A DNA stretch of 20,888 bases from Pseudomonadota bacterium. GTDB taxonomy: Bacteria > Pseudomonadota > Gammaproteobacteria > Burkholderiales > Ferrovaceae. Of this stretch, positions 7,965 through 14,515 are shown one piece after another; position 1 is the stretch's first letter; each line of letters opens with the position of its first letter. Below the pieces are notes generated by a model. That model ran no database searches. It had not been told where the DNA came from and was given only the letters and a program-made list of their open reading frames with translations. Position numbers and translations under genes: made by a program. The stretch is taken from the NCBI GenBank assembly GCA_021811005.1, contig JAJZPY010000025.1, positions 1 to 20,888 on the forward strand, in the 5' to 3' direction.

Positions 7965-9095
7965 CTATTCGTCGGGTGTGACATAACCGGTGATCTCCAA
8001 TCCGAATCCCGCCATGCTCGGCATTTTTCGCAGGCGTGAAAGTACTTTCATTTTCCCCACACCCAAATCGTGCAGGATTTGCGCGCCCACGCCATAAAGA
8101 CGCGGGTCCCATTTCCGTTCCGGCGGCTGTTCGTCGCAGGTGGCATCGGCCCACGCGATCAGATCCTGGGCCGTTTCCGCGCCGTGCAGCAGCACCAGCA
8201 CTCCGGACCCTGCCGCCGCAATTTTTTCCAGGGCGCCGTGGATGCCGTAGGCATGCCGTCCGGCACCGTCATCGAAAATATCCACCACGGAAAAAGGTTC
8301 GTGAACGCGAACCAGCGTTTCGCGCGTCGCATCGACCGTCCCAAACACCAGCGCCAGATGGGTGCGGTTGGCCACGGCATCGAAGTAGGCCACCACCTGG
8401 AAGTCGCCGAAGGGCGTGCGCAGCTGGCGGGTGGCGGCACGCTCGATGAGCTTTTCGGTGCGGCTGCGGTAATGAATGAGGTCGGCAATCGTGCCCAGCT
8501 TGAGTCCGTGCTCCCGGGCAAAACCCCGGAGATCCGGCAGCCGCGCCATTTCGCCGTTGTCCTTGAGGATTTCGCAGATCACGGCGGCAGGCTCCAGCCC
8601 CGCCAGCTGGGCCAGGTCGCACCCGGCCTCCGTGTGTCCTGCCCGAATCAGTACGCCACCGCGTCGGGCCATGAGCGGAAAAATGTGCCCCGGCTGCACC
8701 AAATCTTCCGGGCGCGCATAGCGCGCCACGGCCGCCTGCACGGTGCGTGCCCGGTCGGCGGCGGAAATGCCGGTGGTCACGCCGTGGGCCGCTTCGATGG
8801 ACACGGTAAAGTTGGTGGTCATGGACGAACGGTTGTCGCTCACCATGAGCGGCAGGTTGAGCTGGCGACAGCGCGTTTCGGTCAGGGTCAGGCAAATGAG
8901 GCCGCGTCCGTAACGGGCCATGAAGTTGATGGCTTCCGCGTTCACGTGTTCGGCGGCCAGCACCAGGTCCCCTTCATTCTCGCGGTTCTCGTCATCCACG
9001 AGAATCACCATTTTCCCGGCCTTGAGATCGGCAACAATCTCCTCGGTGGAGGACAGGCCTTCGGCAAGCGGTCGGCTGGGGGCGGCAGAAGTCAT
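7965..9095 (-). CDS. ribB: 3,4-dihydroxy-2-butanone 4-phosphate synthase fused to a degenerate GTP cyclohydrolase II-like domain (RibBX type)
   Basis: The N-terminal half (about residues 1-210) is RibB, which converts ribulose 5-phosphate to dihydroxybutanone phosphate and formate. It shows the acidic loop DDENRENEGDL (34-44), TNFTVSIEA, GVTTGISAADRA, GHIFPL (136-141) and HTEAGCDL (154-161). The C-terminal half (about 225-376) aligns with RibA (TPFGDFQV..., LVRVHE...), but the stretch that in true GTP cyclohydrolase II carries three zinc cysteines reads VRVHEPFSVVDIFDDG here, with none. This matches the RibBX variant known from Proteobacteria, in which the second half lacks cyclohydrolase activity. 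A separate ribA is therefore expected elsewhere. The ATG at 9095 has no clear ribosome binding site. The 77-base gap upstream is the largest between nrdR and pncC. Confidence 0.93.
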   Translation of the reverse strand: MTSAAPSRPLAEGLSSTEEIVADLKAGKMVILVDDENRENEGDLVLAAEHVNAEAINFMARYGRGLICLTLTETRCRQLNLPLMVSDNRSSMTTNFTVSIEAAHGVTTGISAADRARTVQAAVARYARPEDLVQPGHIFPLMARRGGVLIRAGHTEAGCDLAQLAGLEPAAVICEILKDNGEMARLPDLRGFAREHGLKLGTIADLIHYRSRTEKLIERAATRQLRTPFGDFQVVAYFDAVANRTHLALVFGTVDATRETLVRVHEPFSVVDIFDDGAGRHAYGIHGALEKIAAAGSGVLVLLHGAETAQDLIAWADATCDEQPPERKWDPRLYGVGAQILHDLGVGKMKVLSRLRKMPSMAGFGLEITGYVTPDE

Positions 9096-9172
9096 GGTGG
9101 CGATCTAAAGAACAGGGAAACGCAAAGCGGCCATTTTACCGCAACCGGCGCCCGGCAGCTTCACAACCCGAG
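9096..9172 (-). other. ribE-ribB intergenic gap
   Basis: These 77 bases are the longest gap between nrdR and pncC. They contain a -10-like TAAAAT (9133-9138, minus strand) within GCGG-TAAAATGG-CCGC, but no -35 at proper spacing. The gap is too short for an FMN riboswitch, and none of its conserved elements was seen. A weak internal promoter for ribB-ribH-nusB is possible but unsupported. Confidence 0.25.
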
Positions 9173-9766
9173 TCAGCCGCCCTGCCATTCCCGCGCGCGT
9201 TCCGCGTACCGGGCCAGCAGGTCCACTTCCAGGTTGACGGAATCGCCGGCCTTGAGCCGGGAAAACGTGGTCACGGCCCGGGTATGGGGAATGACGTTGA
9301 TTTCGAACAAGTCGCGCTGCACGTCGTTGACCGTAAGGCTTACGCCATTGACCGTGACCGATCCCTTGCGGGCAAGGTAACGCGGCAGGTCGCCGGGTGC
9401 GGCAATGCGCAACAGCCAGCTTTCGCCGCGCGGCTCGAATGCCTGCACCACGCCCACGCCATCCACGTGTCCGCTGACCAGGTGTCCTCCCAGACGGTCG
9501 GACAGTCGCAAGGCTTTTTCCAGGTTGACGGCAGCGCCCAGCTCAAGGCCGCAGGTCACCAACCGCGTGGCCGCCGACACGTCCACCTCGAAACGCGGCG
9601 CCTCGCAGGCCACCACGGTCAGGCACACCCCGTTGACCGCAATGGAATCCCCGATCGCCACATCGGAAAGGTCGAGCCCTCCGGCGTCAATGGCCAGCCG
9701 CATGCCGGCTTCCAGCGGCTTTGCCACCTCGATTTTTCCCACGGCGCTGACGATGCCGGTAAACAT
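9173..9766 (-). CDS. ribE: Riboflavin synthase, alpha subunit
   Basis: Dismutates two molecules of 6,7-dimethyl-8-ribityllumazine to riboflavin and the pyrimidinedione precursor. The 197 residues form the expected two lumazine-binding barrels. The first has MFTGIV (1-6), GDSIAVNGVCLTV (39-51) and then GGHLVSGHVDGVG. The second has RKGSVTVNGVSLTVND, INVIPHT and NLEVDLLARY. The sequence starts exactly as the family does, so the ATG at 9766 is secure. A strong ribosome binding site (GGGGGGAG) lies within the last codons of ribD, whose stop is 4 bases upstream. The gene is also called ribC in E. coli nomenclature. Its product acts directly after that of ribH, two genes downstream. Confidence 0.97.
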   Translation of the reverse strand: MFTGIVSAVGKIEVAKPLEAGMRLAIDAGGLDLSDVAIGDSIAVNGVCLTVVACEAPRFEVDVSAATRLVTCGLELGAAVNLEKALRLSDRLGGHLVSGHVDGVGVVQAFEPRGESWLLRIAAPGDLPRYLARKGSVTVNGVSLTVNDVQRDLFEINVIPHTRAVTTFSRLKAGDSVNLEVDLLARYAERAREWQGG

Positions 9767-9770
9767 GGTT

Positions 9771-10877
9771 CTACTCCCCCCTCACGGTGCGGGTCACAAT
9801 GCGCCAGTCTTCACCCACCGGCGACATGGAATCGACGGCAAGCCGGAAACGTGCGGACAGCGTCGTCAGGGGCTCCACCTGAATCACGCCGGCGGCTCCT
9901 TCACCCAGCAGGGCCGGCGCCACATAAAACACGAATTCGTCGATGATGCCGGCTTCCAGGAGCGGCCCCAACAGCCTGGACCCGGCTTCGACCGTCACTT
10001 CATTGAACGCACGTGCTCCCAGGTGTCTTGCCATGGCCTCAAAATCCACCCGGCCATTGGCCGCCGCCGGCAGCACCACCACTTCAACCCCTTGCTCACG
10101 GTAGGCAAGGGCACGGGATTCGTCCGTGCACACGGTGAGCAGAACGGTTCCGCCGCCACGCAGTATTTTGGCATCGGGCGGTGTTTCGAGCCGGTTGTCC
10201 ACCACCAGCCGCGCCGGCTGGCGCCACGTTTCCACCAGGCGCACCGTCAGTTCGGGATCGTCCCGGCGCACCGTCCCCGTTCCCGTGAGCATGGCGCAGG
10301 AGCGGGCACGCAGACGGTGGCCGTCCGTGCGTGCGGCTTCACCCGTGATCCACTGGCTCACGCCGTTGGCGAGCGCCGTCCTCCCGTCCAGGCTCATCGC
10401 CACCTTAGCGCGAATCCAGGGACGCCCTCGGGTCATGCGGGAAACGAACCCCACGTTGAGCGCCCGTGCCTGCGCCTCACGCAAGCCGACAGCCACCGGA
10501 ATCCCGGCGGCCCGCAGGCGGGCAATGCCCTGCCCGGACACCAGGGGATTGGGATCCTGCATGGCCACCACGGCCTGGCCCACGCCAGCCGCAACCAGCG
10601 CGTCCGCGCAAGGCGGCGTTCGTCCGGTATGGCTGCAGGGTTCCAGCGTCACATAAGCGGTGGCGCCGCGCGCCCGCTCGCCGGCCACACGCAAGGCATG
10701 CACTTCCGCATGCGGCTCGCCCGCGCGCTCGTGCCAGCCTTCGCCCACCACGACGCCTGCGCGCACCAGCACGCAGCCCACCCGCGGGTTGGGCGTGGTG
10801 CCATACAAACCCCGGGCCGCGAGTTCAAGTGCCCGGTCCATGAAAACGCCATCGCGGGCATCGGCATCAAAGGTCAC
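9771..10877 (-). CDS. ribD: Bifunctional riboflavin-specific deaminase / pyrimidine reductase
   Basis: Carries out the second and third steps of riboflavin synthesis: deamination of the GTP-derived pyrimidine, then NADPH-dependent reduction of its ribose side chain. The 368 residues match E. coli RibD (367). The N-terminal cytidine-deaminase-like domain has HAEVHAL, with zinc ligand His56 and catalytic Glu58, and PCSHTGRTPPC, with zinc ligands Cys81 and Cys90. The reductase domain begins near residue 153, with KVAMSLDGRTA (158-168), SQWITGEAAR, TGTGTVRRDDP and FNEVTVEAGSRL. The start is GTG at 10877, overlapping the nrdR end by 11 bases. An internal ATG at residue 13 is a less likely start. 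The nrdR-ribD order is conserved in many proteobacteria. Confidence 0.96.
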   Translation of the reverse strand: MTFDADARDGVFMDRALELAARGLYGTTPNPRVGCVLVRAGVVVGEGWHERAGEPHAEVHALRVAGERARGATAYVTLEPCSHTGRTPPCADALVAAGVGQAVVAMQDPNPLVSGQGIARLRAAGIPVAVGLREAQARALNVGFVSRMTRGRPWIRAKVAMSLDGRTALANGVSQWITGEAARTDGHRLRARSCAMLTGTGTVRRDDPELTVRLVETWRQPARLVVDNRLETPPDAKILRGGGTVLLTVCTDESRALAYREQGVEVVVLPAAANGRVDFEAMARHLGARAFNEVTVEAGSRLLGPLLEAGIIDEFVFYVAPALLGEGAAGVIQVEPLTTLSARFRLAVDSMSPVGEDWRIVTRTVRGE

Positions 10878-11310
10878 GAATCACGTCCCGGAAATCGTCC
10901 AGGTCCTGGAAACTGCGGTAAACGGAAGCGAAGCGCACGTAAGCCACCTTGTCCAGGCGGCGCAGTTCCTCCATCACCATCTCGCCCACGCGCAACGACT
11001 GCACTTCGCGTTCGCCCAAAGTCAGGAGATGCTGGCGAATGCGTTCGATGGCGGCATCCACCAGTTCGACCGGAACCGGACGCTTGTGCAGGGCCCGCAT
11101 GAAACTCACGCGCACCTTGTCAGCCGAATAGTCTTCGCGCTGTCCGTTTTGCTTGACCACCTGGGGCAGGCGGATGTCCGCCGTCTCGTACGTGGTAAAG
11201 CGGCGGTTGCAGGCCACGCAGCGACGGCGACGCCGGATGCTGTCCCCCGATTCGGACGCGCGGGAATCGATGACCTGGGAATCGAGCGTGCCGCAGAAAG
11301 GACATTTCAT
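10867..11310 (-). CDS. nrdR: Transcriptional repressor NrdR
   Basis: ATP/dATP-sensing repressor of ribonucleotide reductase genes, which binds NrdR boxes at their promoters. The 147 residues (usual 149) show a zinc ribbon with Cys3, Cys6, Cys31 and Cys34 (MKCPFC and RCVACNRRFTTYE), followed by an ATP-cone domain from about residue 49 (VVKQNGQREDYSADKVRVS). The end is the conserved VAYVRFASVYRSFQDLDDF. The ATG at 11310 has AGGGG about 10 bases upstream. The nrd target genes are not in the window, and no NrdR box was recognised here. It lies 27 bases after pmbA. glyA, the frequent upstream neighbour, is absent. Confidence 0.97.
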   Translation of the reverse strand: MKCPFCGTLDSQVIDSRASESGDSIRRRRRCVACNRRFTTYETADIRLPQVVKQNGQREDYSADKVRVSFMRALHKRPVPVELVDAAIERIRQHLLTLGEREVQSLRVGEMVMEELRRLDKVAYVRFASVYRSFQDLDDFRDVIRDL

Positions 11311-11337
11311 GTCAGTTCACCCCTGTTCCCCATCATG

Positions 11338-12696
11338 CTAGTCCCCGGCTATGGTCATGCCTTCCACCAGGATGGAACCGGTGATTTTGGAGCCACGGAT
11401 GATGGTGTCGTTGCCCACCGCAACCACGTTGCGGAACATGTCCCTGAGATTGCCGGCGATGGTGATTTCCTGCACCGGATACCGGATGACGCCGCCTTCC
11501 ACCCAAAAGCCGGCTGCTCCCCGGGAGTAGTCGCCGGTGACCCCGTTCACGCCGTGACCCAGCAGTTCCGTCACCAGCAGGCCGCGCCCCATCTGGCGCA
11601 GCAAGTCCTCGAAGCTGCCGCCAAAGGGGTCCAGTACCAGGTTGTGGTTGCCGCCGGCGTTGCCGGTGGACGTCATGCCGAGCTTGCGTGCGGAATAGCT
11701 GCCGAGAAAGTAGCCCTGCACCACGCCGCCAGCCACCACGTCGCGCGCCGTCGTTGCCACGCCGTCGTCATCGAAAGGGGCGCTGGCAAGCCCCTTGGTC
11801 CGGTGCGGCTCCTCGCGCAGGTGAACCCGGGAAGAGAACACCGGCTTGCCGAGGCAATCCTGCAGGAAGCTCGATTTGCGGTAGAGGGCGCCGCCGCTGA
11901 CGGCGCCGACGAAATGTCCGATCAGGCTGGACGCCAGGGTGGCATCGAACAGCACGGGCGCCTGGCAGGTTTTGAGTTTGCGCGCCTTGAGCCGGCGCGC
12001 CGTGCGTTCACCCGCCTGCCGCCCGACCGATTCGGCCGATTCCAGGTCACGCGGATCGCGTGCCGTGCTGTACCAGTAGTCACGCTGCATTTCCGCTTCG
12101 GTTCCGGCGATGACCGAACAGCTGATGCCATGGCTTGAACCGGCATACCCCCCCAGGAAGCCCAGCGAATTGCCGTACGCAAACTGGGATTCCTGCGTGT
12201 AGGCCGTCGCCCCTTCCGAATTGCTGATGCGCGAATCGGCCGCCAGCGCCGAGGACTCGCAGCGACGCGCCAGATCGATGGCATTTTCCACCGGCAATGC
12301 CCAGGGATGGTAGAGGTCGAGGTCCGGCAAATCCGGGCCGGCCAGCAAGGCCGGGTCGGCCAGGCCTGCGAAAGGGTCGGAAGCCGTGTGGCGCGCAATG
12401 CTGATGGCTTTTTCCACCGTATCCCGCAGCGCGGCCGGGGAAAAGTCCGACGTGCTGGCGTGACCCCGCTGCTGCCCGAAAAAGACCGTGATGCCAATGT
12501 CCTTGTCGCGGTTGTACTCGATGGTTTCCACTTCATCAAGGCGCACGGTGACCGAATGGCCGAACCCTTCGCTGGCATCGGCTTCCGCCGCACTCGCGCC
12601 GCAACGGCGCGCGTGGTCGAGCGCGTCTTGCACCAGGGCGCGCAGGAATTCCTGGCTGTAGGAGAAACGGTTGTTGGCAGACACCTGGGCATCCAT
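11338..12696 (-). CDS. pmbA: Metalloprotease-like subunit PmbA/TldE
   Basis: Partner of TldD in a heterodimeric protease that trims small unfolded peptides. In E. coli it matures microcin B17 and degrades the CcdA antitoxin. The 452 residues match E. coli PmbA (450). Recognisable stretches are VRLDEVETIEYNRDKDIGITVFFGQQRGHASTSD, the central HFVGAVSGGALYRKSSFLQDCLG, and the C-terminal LVTELLGHGVNGVTGDYSRGAAGFWVEGG and EITIAGNLRDMF. No HExxxH zinc motif is present, as expected for the TldE/PmbA subunit (TldD carries it). tldD is not in the window. The ATG at 12696 has only a weak GGA upstream. It diverges from darP by 50 bases, a common arrangement, and heads the thirteen-gene minus-strand run. 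Confidence 0.95.
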   Translation of the reverse strand: MDAQVSANNRFSYSQEFLRALVQDALDHARRCGASAAEADASEGFGHSVTVRLDEVETIEYNRDKDIGITVFFGQQRGHASTSDFSPAALRDTVEKAISIARHTASDPFAGLADPALLAGPDLPDLDLYHPWALPVENAIDLARRCESSALAADSRISNSEGATAYTQESQFAYGNSLGFLGGYAGSSHGISCSVIAGTEAEMQRDYWYSTARDPRDLESAESVGRQAGERTARRLKARKLKTCQAPVLFDATLASSLIGHFVGAVSGGALYRKSSFLQDCLGKPVFSSRVHLREEPHRTKGLASAPFDDDGVATTARDVVAGGVVQGYFLGSYSARKLGMTSTGNAGGNHNLVLDPFGGSFEDLLRQMGRGLLVTELLGHGVNGVTGDYSRGAAGFWVEGGVIRYPVQEITIAGNLRDMFRNVVAVGNDTIIRGSKITGSILVEGMTIAGD

Positions 12697-12746
12697 CGCT
12701 GTTTAATCCGGTATCATAGCAACATTGGCTGCCCCTTGGAAAAGCT
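12697..12746. promoter_or_regulatory. Divergent pmbA/darP intergenic region
   Basis: These 50 bases must hold signals for both directions. An AT-rich centre gives overlapping -10-like hexamers: TATCAT (12712-12717) for the plus strand and TATGAT (revcomp of 12713-12718) for the minus strand. For pmbA a weak -35, TTCCAA (12736-12741), lies 17 bases away. No convincing plus-strand -35 was found. Assignment of either start site is tentative. Confidence 0.35.
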
Positions 12747-13280
12747 GTGTCTTTCGAAGAACCCCTGAGCAAATCCCAGCGCAAACGCGACATGCAGGCC
12801 CTGCAGGACCTGGGTGCCGCACTCTCTGAACTGAGCTCCGAACGCATTCGCGCACTGCAGCTTCCCGATGGACTCGAACGCGCCCTGCTGGAAGTGAAAA
12901 CCTTCAAATCGCATGGTGCCGTTCGGCGCCAGATGCAATACATCGGCAAGCTCATGCGCGATGTGGACCCGGCCCCCCTGCAGGCCTATCTGGACCGTCT
13001 TCAGGGCCGTTCGCGCGAGGCCGCGGCGCAGCATCACCTGGCCGAACACTGGCGCGACCGCATGATGGAATCGGTGGATGCCGTGGACGAATTCGCCGCC
13101 CACCACCGGGAAGCCGATCGCCAGCAACTGCGCCAGCTCGCGCTGGGCGCCCAGCGCGAGCGCGAGCTGCAAAAACCCCCAAGACAATTCCGCGCGTTGT
13201 TCCGTGCCATCGTGCAAATCCTGGAAGGCACCGCCGCCACGGATGCCGACGCCCCCGACAGCGAACCCGACACGCCATGA
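12747..13280 (+). CDS. darP: Ribosome maturation/associated protein DarP (YjgA, DUF615)
   Basis: Member of the DUF615/YjgA family. E. coli YjgA associates with late 50S assembly intermediates and has been renamed DarP. The 177 residues (E. coli 183) show the highly charged helical family pattern: SKSQRKRDMQALQDLG at the start, LELKTFKSHGA-like ALLEVKTFKSHGAVRRQMQYIGKLMRDVD in the middle, and HLAEHWRDRMM followed by ADRQQLRQL. The last 15 residues are an acidic, threonine/proline-containing tail. The start is GTG at 12747, with TTGGAAAA just upstream as a modest ribosome binding site. The stop overlaps the mog start as ATGA. Divergent pairing with pmbA is conserved in many proteobacteria, which supports the call. 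Confidence 0.93.
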   Translation: MSFEEPLSKSQRKRDMQALQDLGAALSELSSERIRALQLPDGLERALLEVKTFKSHGAVRRQMQYIGKLMRDVDPAPLQAYLDRLQGRSREAAAQHHLAEHWRDRMMESVDAVDEFAAHHREADRQQLRQLALGAQRERELQKPPRQFRALFRAIVQILEGTAATDADAPDSEPDTP

Positions 13281-13840
13281 CTGCCCCTTGCGAACCGCTC
13301 AAAATCGGTCTTTTGTCCATCAGCGACCGCGCATCCCGCGGCGTTTACGAAGACGCCGGACTGCCCGCCCTCAAGGACTGGGTGGCCGAGGTGATTCTCA
13401 ATCCCGTCACCTTCGATGCCCGCCTCATCCCCGATGAGCAGGTGGAAATCGAAGCCCATCTGCGCCAGATGGCCGACGAGGCCGGCTGCAGCCTGATCCT
13501 GACCACGGGCGGCACCGGCCCGGCACCGCGCGACGTCACGCCCGAAGCCACGCTGGCCATCGCCGACCGCGTGCTGCCCGGCTTCGGAGAGCAGATGCGC
13601 TTCAACAACCTCAAGTACACGCCCACCGCCATCCTGTCCCGGCAGGAAGCCGTGACGCGCAAACAGTCCCTCATCATCAACTTGCCCGGGCAACCCAAGG
13701 CGATTCGCGAAACCCTGGACGGCATTTTTGCCGCGGTCCCTTACTGCGTGGACCTCATCGGCGGACCCTACATCGAAACGCGCCCCGAACGCATCCAGGC
13801 GTTCCGGCCCAAATCCGCACAACGACCCCCGAGAAACTGA
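13277..13840 (+). CDS. mog: Molybdopterin adenylyltransferase
   Basis: Adenylylates molybdopterin with ATP before molybdate insertion by MoeA, in molybdenum cofactor synthesis. The 187 residues align throughout with E. coli Mog (195): KIGLLSISDRASRGVYEDAG near the N-terminus, TTGGTGPAPRDVTPE (76-90) as the cofactor-binding loop, MPGFGEQMR-like LPGFGEQMR, TAILSRQEAVTRKQSLIINLPGQPK and a FRPKSA ending. It lacks the short insertion that E. coli Mog has before the FASVPYC stretch, which explains the shorter length. Mog rather than MoaB is chosen because of these near-identical blocks. The ATG at 13277 overlaps the darP stop by 4 bases. No other molybdenum cofactor genes are in the window. Confidence 0.94.
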   Translation: MTAPCEPLKIGLLSISDRASRGVYEDAGLPALKDWVAEVILNPVTFDARLIPDEQVEIEAHLRQMADEAGCSLILTTGGTGPAPRDVTPEATLAIADRVLPGFGEQMRFNNLKYTPTAILSRQEAVTRKQSLIINLPGQPKAIRETLDGIFAAVPYCVDLIGGPYIETRPERIQAFRPKSAQRPPRN

Positions 13841-13843
13841 ACC

Positions 13844-14512
13844 ATGTCCCTGCTGCCCACCCTCGAACTGGCCACCAACCACAATCCCACCGCAAGCGTC
13901 ATCTGGCTGCACGGCCTGGGAGCGGACGGCTACGATTTCGTTCCGGTCGTGAAGGAACTGCAGATTCCCGACGCCCTGTCGCTGCGCTTCGTGTTCCCTC
14001 ATGCCCCCCTGCAGCCGGTGACGGTGAACAACGGCATGGTGATGCGCGCCTGGTACGACGTGTCCTACGACGGACTGGAGCGTCGGACGGATGATGCCGG
14101 CGTGTTGCGCTCGGCCGCCGCTGTGGAAGCCCTGGTGGCGCATGAAATCGCACGCGGCATCCCGGCGCGACGCATCGTCCTGGCCGGCTTTTCTCAAGGG
14201 GGGGCCGTGGCCCTGACGCTGGGCACGCGTTTCGGAAAACGCCTGGGCGGCATCATGGCCCTGTCCACCTACCTGCCCATGCCGGATGAACTGCCCCAGG
14301 CTGCCAGTCCGGAAAACCGCGACATTCCGATCTTCATGGCGCATGGCCTGCAAGACAACGTGATCCCCCTGCGCATGGCCGAAACCTCCCGCAGTCGCCT
14401 GGCCGCACTGGATTACCCGGTGGAATGGCACACCTATCCCATGGCCCATTCGCTTTGCATGGAAGAGGTGGAGGCGATGGCCGCCTGGTTGCGGCAACAC
14501 CTCGAACCCTGA
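13844..14512 (+). CDS. Carboxylesterase / phospholipase-family alpha/beta hydrolase
   Basis: Serine hydrolase of the carboxylesterase/phospholipase family (Abhydrolase_2), cytosolic and without a signal peptide. The natural substrate cannot be told from sequence. Relatives hydrolyse short-chain esters or lysophospholipids. The 222 residues hold the oxyanion loop HGLGADG (23-29), the nucleophile elbow GFSQGG with Ser117, Asp171 in HGLQDNVIP, and His202 in YPMAHSLCMEEV, which completes the triad. The sequence MRAWYDVSYDGLERR is typical of the EstB-like subgroup. The ATG at 13844 follows the mog stop by 3 bases with only a GAGA upstream, so translation probably depends on mog. Its stop lies 3 bases from the relA stop on the other strand. 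Confidence 0.93.
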   Translation: MSLLPTLELATNHNPTASVIWLHGLGADGYDFVPVVKELQIPDALSLRFVFPHAPLQPVTVNNGMVMRAWYDVSYDGLERRTDDAGVLRSAAAVEALVAHEIARGIPARRIVLAGFSQGGAVALTLGTRFGKRLGGIMALSTYLPMPDELPQAASPENRDIPIFMAHGLQDNVIPLRMAETSRSRLAALDYPVEWHTYPMAHSLCMEEVEAMAAWLRQHLEP

Positions 14513-14515
14513 GTC

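Noticed and set aside
9096..9172. FMN riboswitch before the rib genes
   Set aside because: The gap is only 77 bases and lacks the conserved RFN elements. The nrdR-ribD and ribD-ribE junctions leave no room for one either.
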